Of a DNA stretch of 64,000 bases, positions 44,962 through 53,766 are shown one piece after another. Position 1 is the first letter of the stretch. Each line of letters begins with the position of its first letter. The stretch is from Flavobacterium humidisoli. Lineage in GTDB: Bacteria; Bacteroidota; Bacteroidia; Flavobacteriales; Flavobacteriaceae. The stretch covers positions 4,216,001 through 4,280,000 of the forward strand of contig NZ_CP096829.1 in NCBI RefSeq assembly GCF_023272795.1, written 5' to 3'. Under the pieces are notes generated by a model, which had not been told where the DNA came from, did no database searches, and was given only the letters and a program-made list of their open reading frames with translations. A program made the position numbers and the translations under genes.

Positions 44962-46473
44962 ATGTATTCAGGTTCAGGATTTAGCAATTGGGAAATTGGA
45001 GATGTTGATGTATTTATAGATGAAAAAGGAATTCATCATTTATTTCATTTAATTATTCCAAATCATGATTATATCGCTCATGCCATTTCAAAAGATGGTC
45101 TTTCGTGGAAACGAGTAAAAAATGCCTTATTTGTTGGCGATCCTGGAGAATGGGACGATGATATGTTATGGACCATGCACATCAGCAAAAAGTCAGATGG
45201 CGAAGGTTATGAAATGTATTATACAGGTCTTAAACGCCAAGATAAGGGAATTGAACAAAAAGTAGGAAGAGCCATTTCTACCGATCTGCTTACTTGGAAG
45301 AAAGAAAATCTATACGGACTTCCTTTTAAAAGTGAAGCTCCCCATTATGAGGGCAAGAATAATAATCCGCGTCAATGGATAAGCTTTCGTGACCCATTCA
45401 AATACCAATACAAAGGAGAAGATTATTTGCTAATCTGTGCCCGAAGCGCCTCTGGACCAACATATCGCAGAGGCTGTATTGGTGTAGCCAAAAGAGAAAA
45501 AGAAGGTTATGTGCTGCAAAAACCGCTTCATATTCCGTACGTGTATGATGATGTAGAATGCCCGTGTGTATTTGAAATTAAAGGAACGCATTATCTATTG
45601 GGATCTATCAGAGAAGATATTAAAATCCGTTATTGGTCTTCACCAGAATTTAGGGGAGAATATTCTGCATTTCACAACAATGTACTGATGCCACAAGGAA
45701 ACTATGCCGCCAGAGTGGTCAAAGATGGAAAACATTTCTTGGTTTATAATTTCTATTTTGCGGACGGAAACGTCAATACTCATCGTGTAATCCCGCCACC
45801 AAAAGAATTGGATGTCGATAAGAGCGGAAGACTTCTTTTGAAAAGTTATTATTATTGGGAAAAACTGTATCAGAAAACCATTTATCAAAAAGATTTGCCT
45901 CACCCCTTGCCTATTTTAGGAAATCCGACAGCAGAGTTTGTTTTGGAAAATGAAAACAAATGGCGATTTGGATGCCGAAGCGGTTATGAAATTTATGGTT
46001 TCGAAAAGCCATCAAACGATTTTGTTTGGGAAGGAACATTATCTGTAGAAGGAATGGGAAAAACGGGTTTTGTAATTGAATGCGATAAAGAAGGAACGGG
46101 ATATTATATTTCGATTGATTTTATGAATGGTTTTGTGCAGTTTAGAGCTTGGGGATTTAATGAAAAGGATGTGAAGAATAATTTTATCTTTGAAAACATC
46201 CAAACCAATCAGTTTGAAATTAGTGAAGAAAAACAGATTTCCTTTAAAATTATCCGCTACGGAAATTATTATGAACTTTCTATAAATGACATTGTAAAAC
46301 TAACTTTATTGGATTTTAAATACAACGAAGGAAAAGTCGGAATCTATGTCTGTTCGGCTGTAATTTCGATAAGCGATTCTAAAATTCATGTCATTCCAGA
46401 ACCTGAAAACGAATATGCAGCTTCTGATCCTGAAAAATATGATAATGAGTTACAACCCAATTCTTTAATTTAA
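44962..46473 (+). CDS. GH32-like glycoside hydrolase, cytoplasmic
   Basis: This 503-residue clan GH-J-type protein has no signal peptide. The five-bladed propeller (about 1-310) shows the three acidic sites of family GH32: an early Asp (IGDVDVF, 13-18), the transition-state RDP motif (SFRDPF, about 143) and the acid/base Glu in VECPCVFE (about 198). The C-terminal beta-sandwich (about 320-500) matches GH32C. Enzymes of this type hydrolyse sucrose and fructans or transfer fructosyl groups. The lack of the usual WNDPNG sequence makes exact substrate uncertain. With the fructokinase and sucrose-phosphate synthase upstream it suggests intracellular sucrose turnover. Confidence 0.82.
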   Translation: MYSGSGFSNWEIGDVDVFIDEKGIHHLFHLIIPNHDYIAHAISKDGLSWKRVKNALFVGDPGEWDDDMLWTMHISKKSDGEGYEMYYTGLKRQDKGIEQKVGRAISTDLLTWKKENLYGLPFKSEAPHYEGKNNNPRQWISFRDPFKYQYKGEDYLLICARSASGPTYRRGCIGVAKREKEGYVLQKPLHIPYVYDDVECPCVFEIKGTHYLLGSIREDIKIRYWSSPEFRGEYSAFHNNVLMPQGNYAARVVKDGKHFLVYNFYFADGNVNTHRVIPPPKELDVDKSGRLLLKSYYYWEKLYQKTIYQKDLPHPLPILGNPTAEFVLENENKWRFGCRSGYEIYGFEKPSNDFVWEGTLSVEGMGKTGFVIECDKEGTGYYISIDFMNGFVQFRAWGFNEKDVKNNFIFENIQTNQFEISEEKQISFKIIRYGNYYELSINDIVKLTLLDFKYNEGKVGIYVCSAVISISDSKIHVIPEPENEYAASDPEKYDNELQPNSLI

Positions 46474-46479
46474 ATTATT

Positions 46480-47001
46480 ATGAATATTCAACCCCTTAAA
46501 ATCGGTATGGCATTAGTGCTTTTAATGTCTCTTAGTTTCGCTAATGCCCAACAAAAAGATGCTGAAAAATGCCGTTATACCAAAACACCTCAAGGTTATC
46601 TGATGGTTCTTCGCGAAGGCGATAATGTTTTGGAATTAATTGAAAAATTAGCCAAAGAGCAAAATATTCCGTCAGCAAATTTTACTGGAATTGGTTTTGC
46701 GCAAGATGCTACTTTCGGTTTTTATGATTTTAGCCAAAAGAAATTTCATCCCAAAACTTTCAATAAAGTAGAAATGGGAAGCATTACGGGATCTATCGCT
46801 TGGAGTGGCGACAAACCTTCGATACACATGCACGGAGTTGCAACCGATGATAAATTTGATGCTTACGGCGGACATATACTTGGACTGAAAGTTGGAACGG
46901 GTTCAATGGAAATTTATATCACCGTGAATTCTGAAAAACTAGAAAGAAAAATTGAGCAACCACTAAACGCTAACGTTTTACAATTGCCTTGTTTAAAGTA
47001 G
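46480..47001 (+). CDS. exported PPC (DUF296) domain protein
   Basis: The product has 173 residues. A signal peptide (MALVLLMSLSFANAQ) is followed by a PPC/DUF296 domain (about 35-160) with GYLMVLREGDNVLELIEKLA and PSIHMHGVATDDKFDAYGGH, where the HxH-type cluster is the family's metal-binding hallmark. Plant PPC domains bind DNA as AT-hook proteins, while bacterial ones form trimers of unclear function. A periplasmic location rules out a DNA role here. It starts 7 bp after the GH32-like gene, so it is part of that transcript. Confidence 0.85.
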   Translation: MNIQPLKIGMALVLLMSLSFANAQQKDAEKCRYTKTPQGYLMVLREGDNVLELIEKLAKEQNIPSANFTGIGFAQDATFGFYDFSQKKFHPKTFNKVEMGSITGSIAWSGDKPSIHMHGVATDDKFDAYGGHILGLKVGTGSMEIYITVNSEKLERKIEQPLNANVLQLPCLK

Positions 47002-47135
47002 TTTTTTGCAGTCTTAAACTTTGTCAAAGTGATCCTTATAGTCTTCACAAAAAACATAAATGACAAGATAACAGAACTGTTTTTATTTTGAAAGATAAAA
47101 CTTATATTGGCATCCCAAACTGATAATCCTAAAAA

Positions 47136-47726
47136 ATGCCACAAAGTCCTTCTCCAGAAGATGTAAAACGAGTTTTCGAAAATTATTTTACTGCTGATAT
47201 GAATATCTGGAAGGGATTTTCGGAAAAAATTAGAGTCCGTGAATTTGACAAATCTGAAATTATAAAAGATTATCACGGTGTCGAAAAATATCTTAACATC
47301 ATCATCAAAGGATCTGCAGGGTTATTTGTTTGGGATGGCAAAAGAGATATCTGCATTAATCTTCTTTACGAAAATAGTTTTATTAGCGATTATATGTCTT
47401 TCTTAAATCAGCAGCCGTCTGTTATTAAAACCGAGGCTTTAGAAGATGTAACGCTCTGGTCTATTTCTCATCAAGATTTAAATGAATTGTACCAAAGATC
47501 AGAAACCGGCTTGCGAATCGGAAAAGCCATTTCTGAAATGCTTTATGTGCGTAAACAGCAAGAACAAATTAACCTATTGACACTTTCACCGCAAGAACGT
47601 TATTTAAAACTTATAGAAGGGCGTCCAGAAATTTTTCAAAGAACGCCACTTAAAATCATCGCTTCCTATTTGGGATTGACGGCCGAAAGTTTAAGCCGAA
47701 TTCGAAAAAGAGTTATGGAAAAATGA
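47136..47726 (+). CDS. Crp/Fnr-family transcriptional regulator
   Basis: This 196-residue protein has an N-terminal cyclic-nucleotide-binding-like barrel (about 10-125) and a C-terminal winged helix (about 140-196) with TPLKIIASYLGLTAESLSRIRK. It has no N-terminal cysteine cluster, so it is not an oxygen sensor of the FNR type, and the phosphate-binding cassette is degenerate, so cAMP binding is doubtful. Many Bacteroidota have such short regulators with unknown ligands. It is followed by a separately promoted CPBP protease gene. Confidence 0.9.
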   Translation: MPQSPSPEDVKRVFENYFTADMNIWKGFSEKIRVREFDKSEIIKDYHGVEKYLNIIIKGSAGLFVWDGKRDICINLLYENSFISDYMSFLNQQPSVIKTEALEDVTLWSISHQDLNELYQRSETGLRIGKAISEMLYVRKQQEQINLLTLSPQERYLKLIEGRPEIFQRTPLKIIASYLGLTAESLSRIRKRVMEK

Positions 47727-47766
47727 TTTCTTACCCAAAGTCAATTTTATTTTCATTTTCACTCGC

Positions 47767-47774
47767 TAAGTTTG
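47767..47774 (+). promoter_or_regulatory. candidate promoter -7 box of the CPBP protease gene
   Basis: TAAGTTTG is an exact TAnnTTTG, 28 bp before the ATG. A TTTT near 47745 is a weak -33 candidate. Confidence 0.4.
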
Positions 47775-47802
47775 CTTCACTAAACCAAACAAATTTAAAA
47801 CG

Positions 47803-48492
47803 ATGAAAAATAAAATCAACTTTGGCGCTATTATAGTTTATTACGTAATTGCGGTAATCTGCAGATATGCAGCTGTTAAAACCAATTTATTATCTGGAAT
47901 AGAAAATCCGTATTTGGCCATTCTACTCCGCGGTATTGGTCCTGCTTTAGGAGCTTTGGCTGCAATAAAAATATTCTCGCTTGATAATCCAATGTCATTA
48001 AAAGGAATTTATAAAAATGCTCTAGTTCCGTTTGCCGTTTATTGGATTCTTCCTGCCGTTTTAATTGCAAGTGTTTATTACTTTACCATCGGTAAATTCC
48101 CAATATTATTAATGTTTACGGTTTTAGCTTACGGGCTTTTAGAAGAAATCGGTTGGCGTGGATTTTTACAAGAACAGTTGAAATCGCTTCCTAAATTTAC
48201 TTCGATATTGGTTATTGCTGTACTTTGGTTTGCCTGGCATTTAAACTTCGAAATAACGCCAAGCAATATGATTTTCTTCGGAATCATTTTCTTCGGAAGT
48301 TGGGGAATCGGAAAAGTATATACTTCGACAGGATCGTTATTGGCAGTTGCAGGAGTACATTCGCTAAATAATTTTTTCCGTAATGGCTTGCATGAAACAG
48401 AACTTACTTTAATTGCAGTTTTATTAGTGATATGGGTTGGTTTTATTATTCTTTATAACAGAAAATATAAAACTGCAGTAAATCCTGCATAG
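47803..48492 (+). CDS. CPBP-family intramembrane metalloprotease
   Basis: This 229-residue polytopic membrane protein has the Abi/CPBP motifs in order: motif 1 EEIGWRG with the paired Glu and Arg (about 110), motif 2 WFAWHL (about 145) and motif 3 HSLNNF (about 187). These Glu and His residues coordinate the zinc of the Rce1-like active site. Bacterial members take part in peptide-precursor processing or self-immunity, though most have unknown substrates. No bacteriocin-like gene was found nearby. Confidence 0.9.
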   Translation: MKNKINFGAIIVYYVIAVICRYAAVKTNLLSGIENPYLAILLRGIGPALGALAAIKIFSLDNPMSLKGIYKNALVPFAVYWILPAVLIASVYYFTIGKFPILLMFTVLAYGLLEEIGWRGFLQEQLKSLPKFTSILVIAVLWFAWHLNFEITPSNMIFFGIIFFGSWGIGKVYTSTGSLLAVAGVHSLNNFFRNGLHETELTLIAVLLVIWVGFIILYNRKYKTAVNPA

Positions 48493-48507
48493 ACTTTAAA
48501 CCCTCCG

Positions 48508-48536
48508 CTTTGTCAAAGTTTTAAACTTTGACAAAG
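48508..48536. repeat. near-perfect 29-bp palindrome after the CPBP gene
   Basis: The 14-bp arms CTTTGTCAAAGTTT and AAACTTTGACAAAG flank one T. Half of it (AAACTTTGTCAAAGT) recurs at 47016-47030 between the PPC and Crp-like genes. It may act as a terminator or belong to a dispersed repeat family. No T tract follows. Confidence 0.6.
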
Positions 48537-48631
48537 TTAACTTTTAGCTTACTATGTGTTAGAAACTAGTTTCTTTTTGTATTCTTCACTTTAGAAACTA
48601 AATTCTATGTCTCTATGTGTTAAAAGAAAAT

Positions 48632-48988
48632 CTAATTTAATCGTTCTGTCGTTTCCATTCTTAAACAATGTTCACTTCCTAAATACAATGGATCTCCATG
48701 TTTCTCAGACCAAAATCCGTCTAAAACATCTTTTGTAATGCATCTATAAACCGCAACTCCTTTATAGGTTTTATTGTCATCACCTTTATAACTGAAATTA
48801 ATTACTAGAATATTGTCTTTAAAGAAACCCGTTCCTTTTTGTTTATGTGAATTGATAAGCCAATCTGCCTTTATACGGTTGTTTTGATCTACAGTCAGCG
48901 TCAAAACACCTTTGTATGTTATCTCATTACTTTCGTCCTGATTGCTTCCAGAAATGGAATAAGTGCCTACTAAATCTTGTACTGTCAT
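48632..48988 (-). CDS. small beta-rich protein of unknown function
   Basis: This 118-residue soluble protein has no signal peptide. It has repeated beta-strand patterns typical of a small lipocalin-like barrel: VGTYSISGSNQDE, KGVLTLTVDQNNRIKADWL, NILVINFSYKGDDNK, YKGVAVYRCI and a final WSEKHGDP loop. No ligand or partner is recognised. It is monocistronic between the CPBP gene and the polyketide operon. An exact -7-type word (TACTTTTG on its strand, 49012-49019) lies 24 bp upstream. Confidence 0.65.
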   Translation of the reverse strand: MTVQDLVGTYSISGSNQDESNEITYKGVLTLTVDQNNRIKADWLINSHKQKGTGFFKDNILVINFSYKGDDNKTYKGVAVYRCITKDVLDGFWSEKHGDPLYLGSEHCLRMETTERLN

Positions 48989-49160
48989 TTATTTAATGTG
49001 CTATTTTTTGGCAAAAGTAAAAATTATCTTTTAAATCCATTTTCTCCAATTTTTATCTAATAATAACTCATAGTAAGCTTTTAAAATAAAAGTTGAAATT
49101 TTGTTAATTTCTTATGGAATTAAGTAAGATCATTTAAGTTTTTATTATTAAATTGGTTGT

Positions 49161-50288
49161 ATGAGAACAAACCCTGATGTACTTATTATTGGAGGCGGTC
49201 TTGCTGGCCTGGCAAGTGCTTTACACTTATCCAAAAAAGGATTGAAGGTTATTCTTATCGAAAAAAATACCTACCCGAAACATAAAGTCTGCGGAGAATA
49301 TATCTCAAATGAAATCCTGCCTTATTTATTTTGGCTGGATTTAGATATTAGGAAACTTCGTCCAACCATTATTTCAAATTTTGAATTTACAGCTCAAAAT
49401 GGAAAAACAGCAAAAACTAAACTCCCACTGGGCGGTTTCGGAATAAGCCGTTATGAATTGGATCATTTTTTGCTTCAAAAAGCGGTCCAAAATGGCTGTA
49501 CCATTATAACCGATAATGTCAACCATATTTCTTTTGAAAATGACATTTTTACTGTAACAACTTCTGAAGAAATTCTTTCATCCAAAATAGTATTAGGCGC
49601 TTACGGCAAAAGATCGAATATTGATCAAGTTTTGTCAAGAGATTTCATTTCTAAAAAATCACCTTGGCTTGCCGTAAAAGGACATTATAAAGGAAGTTTT
49701 GACGAAAGTCTTGTTGCTTTGTATAATTTTCAAGGCGGTTATTGTGGCGTTTCAAAAGTCGAAAACGACGTTATAAATATTTGCTACTTAGCCGATTTCG
49801 ATACTTTTAAAAAATATAAAAACATCGAAGAGTACCAAAAATCAGTGCTTTATAAAAATAAAAAATTGAAAGGTATTTTTGAAAACAGCACTTCCCTATT
49901 CGAAAAACCTTTAACAATCAGTCAGATTTCATTCGATAAAAAAGAACCTGTAGAAAATCACATTTTAATGATTGGAGATACTGCAGGATTAATTCATCCA
50001 ATGTGCGGCAACGGAATGGCAATGGCCATTCATAGCGCTAAAATAGCTTCTGAACTAGTACTTGATTTTTATTATGGAAAAATAGAATCAAGAAGCGAAT
50101 TTGAAAAAAAATACATTAAAGAATGGAAAAAACATTTCAGCAAAAGACTATTCTTTGGTAGAATTTTGGCCAAAGCGCTGACACATAAAAATTTGACTTA
50201 TATAATGACAACGATTGCAGCATCAATTCCTGCTTTACTTTCGTTCATTATAAAACAAACGCACGGGCGACCAATAACAATTGAATAA
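49161..50288 (+). CDS. FAD-dependent oxidoreductase, geranylgeranyl-reductase/monooxygenase type
   Basis: This 375-residue flavoprotein is the first gene of the type III PKS operon. The FAD site is DVLIIGGGLAGLASALHLS, followed by HKVCGEYIS, the CGE-type segment of geranylgeranyl-reductase and halogenase relatives. The second FAD motif is LMIGDTAGLIHPMCGNGM. The C-terminal part has hydrophobic stretches suggesting membrane association. Flavoproteins beside type III PKS genes can hydroxylate alkylresorcinols to quinols. Reduction of a double bond is the alternative. The next gene starts directly at its stop. Confidence 0.88.
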   Translation: MRTNPDVLIIGGGLAGLASALHLSKKGLKVILIEKNTYPKHKVCGEYISNEILPYLFWLDLDIRKLRPTIISNFEFTAQNGKTAKTKLPLGGFGISRYELDHFLLQKAVQNGCTIITDNVNHISFENDIFTVTTSEEILSSKIVLGAYGKRSNIDQVLSRDFISKKSPWLAVKGHYKGSFDESLVALYNFQGGYCGVSKVENDVINICYLADFDTFKKYKNIEEYQKSVLYKNKKLKGIFENSTSLFEKPLTISQISFDKKEPVENHILMIGDTAGLIHPMCGNGMAMAIHSAKIASELVLDFYYGKIESRSEFEKKYIKEWKKHFSKRLFFGRILAKALTHKNLTYIMTTIAASIPALLSFIIKQTHGRPITIE

Positions 50289-51002
50289 ATGAGTGTAAAC
50301 ACTAAATATCGAACAGAAGAAATAGAAATAATGGATGATTTTTCGCTTCAAAGCGAAGAGCTTATTGGTGCGTTAGATAAAATTGCTTCTATTAATCAAT
50401 TGCTTGGCGGAAATAAACTGACGCTTCACGGCATAAAAGAACTTTTAAAAAAGACAGACACTTCTCAAACCATTACCATTGCCGATATTGGATGTGGAAA
50501 TGGAGATATGCTGAGAATGCTTGCCAAATATGGGAAAAAGCGAAATCTTCAATTCAAATTAATTGGAATCGACGCCAATGCTTTTACAATTGATTATGCC
50601 AAGAAACTCTCAAAAGATTTCCCCAATATTGAATATATCTGTATGGATATTTTTAGCGAAGATTTCAATCAGCTCAAATACGATATTGTTTTGTGCACGC
50701 TAACGCTGCATCATTTTGCAACCCATCAAATTGCAGAAGTAATGGCTATTTTAAACCAAAATGCTTCGATTGGCATTGTTGTAAATGATCTTCATAGAAG
50801 TAAAATTGCATATCGATTGTTTGAGCTCATAAGCGTTGTTTTCAATCTCAATAAAATGTCGCGCAACGATGGTTTGATTTCTATTTTAAAAGGATTCAAA
50901 AAAAACGAATTGGAGCATTTCTCCGAAAAACTAAATCTAAAAAACTATTCCATAAACTGGAAATGGGCCTTTCGCTACCAGTGGATAATTACTAAAATAT
51001 GA
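50289..51002 (+). CDS. class I SAM-dependent methyltransferase
   Basis: This 237-residue enzyme has motif I ITIADIGCGNGDMLRMLA (about 59-76), the acidic loop LIGIDANA, and post-motifs YDIVLCTLTLHHF, a UbiE/Coq5-like pattern. An N-terminal helical region begins TKYRTEEIEIMDD. It abuts the oxidoreductase stop and overlaps the PKS start by 4 bp, so it is translationally coupled. In the operon it likely methylates the aromatic or pyrone product. O- versus C-methylation cannot be told from sequence. Confidence 0.88.
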   Translation: MSVNTKYRTEEIEIMDDFSLQSEELIGALDKIASINQLLGGNKLTLHGIKELLKKTDTSQTITIADIGCGNGDMLRMLAKYGKKRNLQFKLIGIDANAFTIDYAKKLSKDFPNIEYICMDIFSEDFNQLKYDIVLCTLTLHHFATHQIAEVMAILNQNASIGIVVNDLHRSKIAYRLFELISVVFNLNKMSRNDGLISILKGFKKNELEHFSEKLNLKNYSINWKWAFRYQWIITKI

Positions 51003-52051
51003 GTGTAAAGATAATCACGGCTGTTAAACAGCTTCCGCAATATTCTCGAACGACCGAAGAAATACTTCCGCTTGTAGACGTATGGCTTGAAGGTCAGGAA
51101 GAGCGCTTTATCAAAAAAGTAAAAAAGATATTTGAAGGCGCTTCTGTAGACAAGCGCTATTCTATCATGGAACCTTCAGAAGTTTTTACTGCAACTTCAT
51201 TTGAAGAAAAAAATGACATTTACAGTCGTGAAATGATTGTTTTAGGACATCAAGTTCTCGAAAAAGCATTAGAGAAAACAGGCTGGGATCCGCAGAGTTT
51301 AGATTACATCATTACCGTAAGCTGTACGGGAATTATGATTCCTTCACTCGATGCTTATTTGATTAATAAAATGAAATTAAGACAAGATATCGTCCGCCTT
51401 CCTATAACCGAAATGGGTTGCGCGGCGGGAATATCCGGAATTATTTATGCCAAGAATTTCCTGAAATCAAATCCAGGTAAACGAGCAGCGGTAATTGCGG
51501 TAGAATCGCCAACTGCAACTTTTCAGCTCGATGATTTCTCTATGCCGAATATTGTAAGCGCAGCTATTTTTGGAGATGGAGCGGCTTGTTGTTTATTGTC
51601 ATCAAAAGAAGAAGATCCTGGTCCTGAAATTCTAGATGAACAGATGTATCATTTTTATGATGCCGAACATATGATGGGCTTCAAATTAACCAACGGCGGA
51701 TTGCAAATGGTTTTAGATATTGAAGTTCCAGATACCATTGCTTCTCATTTTGGCGATATCATTCATCCTTTTTTAAAGCAGAATAATCTTGAAATTAAAG
51801 ATATTGACCACATGATTTTTCATCCTGGCGGAAAAAAAATCGTAACAACTGTTGAATCGCTTTTTGCTGGATTGGAAAAAAATATTGACGATACTAAAGA
51901 GATTCTCAAACAATACGGCAATATGTCGAGCGCAACAGTTTTATATGTTTTAGAAAACATTATGAATCGAAATCCGAAAAAAGGAGAAAAAGGTTTAATG
52001 TTGAGTTTTGGTCCAGGATTTTCGGCACAAAGAGTTTTATTGCAATGGTAA
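50999..52051 (+). CDS. type III polyketide synthase (chalcone/stilbene-synthase superfamily)
   Basis: This 350-residue homodimeric ketosynthase extends a CoA- or ACP-borne starter with malonyl units and cyclises it. The complete catalytic triad is visible: Cys141 in TEMGCAAGISG, His275 in IFHPGGKK and Asn308 in YGNMSSAT. The C-terminal GPGFSAQRVLLQW fits the GFGPG region of the family. Bacterial relatives make alkylresorcinols, alkylpyrones or phloroglucinols. The dehydratase, ketosynthase and ACP downstream suggest that a dedicated acyl starter is built in the same operon. Confidence 0.95.
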   Translation: MSVKIITAVKQLPQYSRTTEEILPLVDVWLEGQEERFIKKVKKIFEGASVDKRYSIMEPSEVFTATSFEEKNDIYSREMIVLGHQVLEKALEKTGWDPQSLDYIITVSCTGIMIPSLDAYLINKMKLRQDIVRLPITEMGCAAGISGIIYAKNFLKSNPGKRAAVIAVESPTATFQLDDFSMPNIVSAAIFGDGAACCLLSSKEEDPGPEILDEQMYHFYDAEHMMGFKLTNGGLQMVLDIEVPDTIASHFGDIIHPFLKQNNLEIKDIDHMIFHPGGKKIVTTVESLFAGLEKNIDDTKEILKQYGNMSSATVLYVLENIMNRNPKKGEKGLMLSFGPGFSAQRVLLQW

Positions 52052-52062
52052 TTTGAAAGCTT

Positions 52063-52500
52063 ATGAAATTAACTGATATTATAAAACAGCTACCGTACAG
52101 CGAACCTTTTTTGTTTGTAGATGAATTGCTTCACGCAGATGAAAATGGCGTAACTGGAACTTATACCTTCAAAGAAAATCTTGACTTTTATAAAGGCCAT
52201 TTCAAAAACAATCCTGTTACTCCAGGCGTTATTTTAACTGAAACGATGGCACAGATTGGGATGGTTTGCTTAGGAATATTTCTTTTAGGAAATGATTTAG
52301 GAGAAAACACCGTAATCGCCTTTACCTCTGCCGATATGGAATTTTTAAAACCCGTTTATCCAAATGAAAAAGTAACGGTAACATCGGAGAAATTGTTCTT
52401 TCGTTTTGGAAAATTAAAATGCAATGCCGTAATGAAAAACGAAGCTGGACAAGAAGTTTGCAGAGGCGTTCTAGCAGGAATGATAACAAAAAGGTTATGA
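52063..52500 (+). CDS. FabZ-like 3-hydroxyacyl-ACP dehydratase (hotdog fold)
   Basis: This 145-residue hotdog protein has the FabZ/FabA active-site segment GHFKNNPVTPGVILTETMAQ, with His and Glu in the canonical HFxxxPxxPGxxxxE pattern. N-terminal PYSEPFLFVDEL also matches FabZ. It would dehydrate 3-hydroxyacyl-ACP to the enoyl form. No ketoreductase or enoyl reductase is encoded in the operon, so it must borrow those from primary fatty acid synthesis or make unsaturated chains. Its stop overlaps the ketosynthase start (ATGA at 52497). Confidence 0.92.
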   Translation: MKLTDIIKQLPYSEPFLFVDELLHADENGVTGTYTFKENLDFYKGHFKNNPVTPGVILTETMAQIGMVCLGIFLLGNDLGENTVIAFTSADMEFLKPVYPNEKVTVTSEKLFFRFGKLKCNAVMKNEAGQEVCRGVLAGMITKRL

Positions 52501-53765
52501 AAAAGCGAGTTGTTATAACAGGTCTTGGAGTTGCAGCGCCAAATGGTGTTGGAATTCCTGCGTTTACTTATGCGCTGCAAAATGGCATTTCGGGTATTCG
52601 TCACGATTCTCAATTAGAAGAATTACAGTTTTCTTGTCAGATTGTAGGTCAGCCGCAAATATCTGAAGAGTTGAAAGCGCAGTATTTTACAGAACTCGAA
52701 CTACGAGGATTTAACAGCACAGGAATTTTATACGGCGTTATTGCGGGTATGGAAGCTTGGAACAATGCAGGATTGCCTATTAATGAAAATCCAGATTGGC
52801 ATAGCGGCGCAATCTTCGGAGCTGGAACTTCTGGAATTGATAAATTCCGCGAAAGCATTTATAAAATTGACGAACTTCAAACCCGAAAATTAGGAAGTAC
52901 TGTTGTCGCTCAAACCATGAACAGCGGTGTAAGCGCTTATCTTGGAGGTAAAATCGGATTAGGAAATCAGGTCACTACCAATTCGTCGGCTTGTACGACA
53001 GGAACCGAATCCATACTAATGGCTTACGACCGCATACAATCTGGACAAGCAAAACGAATATTAGCAGGAAGCACTTCCGACAGCGGTCCATACATTTGGG
53101 CAGGATTTGATGCGATTCGTGTCTGTTCGTCCAAGTTTAATGATAAACCCGAAGAAGGTTCCAGACCCATGAGCGCTTCGGCAGCTGGATTTGTTCCCGG
53201 AAGCGGTGCAGGAGCCTTTGTAATTGAAGATTTGGAAACTGCACTAGAACGAGGAGCGACAATTTATGCCGAAATATTGGGCGGAAATATCAATTCTGGC
53301 GGACAGCGCGACGGTGGAAGTATGACTGCTCCAAATAGTATAGCCGTGCAAAGATGTATTAAAACCGCTATTGAAAATGCTGGAATTCATCCAAATGAAA
53401 TTGATGCTATAAATGGACATTTAACAGCAACAACAAAAGACAGTCTGGAGATTGAAAACTGGACAATAGCCTTGGATCGAAACGGTTTAGATTTTCCGTA
53501 TATTAATTCGCTGAAAAGCTTAACAGGACATTGTTTAAGTGCGTCCGGAAGTATTGAAAGTGTTGCCGCAGTATTACAGCTTCACGAAGGTTTTTTATTT
53601 GGAAATAAAAACTGTACCGATCTTCATCCCGAAATTGCTGCATTGATTGATCCTTCAAAAGCACTTTTAGAAACTATAAAAACTAATCCCAAAATAATTG
53701 CGAAAGCCAGTTTTGGTTTTGGCGATGTAAACGCATGCGTAATATTTAAAAAATTTGAAAACTAA
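52497..53765 (+). CDS. beta-ketoacyl-ACP synthase (FabF-like)
   Basis: The product has 422 residues from the ATG at 52497, which overlaps the dehydratase stop. A longer frame from 52419 lies inside the dehydratase and is rejected. It has an intact Cys-His-His triad: Cys166 in SSACTTGTE, His308 in INGHLTATTKD and His345 in LTGHCLSASG. The sequence departs from the usual HGTGT and GHTLGA wording, which points to a specialised KS. It would elongate acyl-ACP carried by the ACP encoded next. Confidence 0.92.
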   Translation: MKKRVVITGLGVAAPNGVGIPAFTYALQNGISGIRHDSQLEELQFSCQIVGQPQISEELKAQYFTELELRGFNSTGILYGVIAGMEAWNNAGLPINENPDWHSGAIFGAGTSGIDKFRESIYKIDELQTRKLGSTVVAQTMNSGVSAYLGGKIGLGNQVTTNSSACTTGTESILMAYDRIQSGQAKRILAGSTSDSGPYIWAGFDAIRVCSSKFNDKPEEGSRPMSASAAGFVPGSGAGAFVIEDLETALERGATIYAEILGGNINSGGQRDGGSMTAPNSIAVQRCIKTAIENAGIHPNEIDAINGHLTATTKDSLEIENWTIALDRNGLDFPYINSLKSLTGHCLSASGSIESVAAVLQLHEGFLFGNKNCTDLHPEIAALIDPSKALLETIKTNPKIIAKASFGFGDVNACVIFKKFEN

Positions 53766-53766
53766 A

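Noticed and set aside
47136..47726. Crp-like regulator as the factor acting on the FNR-like box at 20.5 kb
   Set aside because: It lacks the N-terminal cysteine cluster of FNR-type sensors and is 27 kb away. Another protein is more likely.
52419..52496. Longer N-terminus for the ketosynthase
   Set aside because: The extension is basic, unlike any KS, and lies within the dehydratase gene. The ATG at 52497 overlaps the dehydratase stop and begins the normal KS fold.
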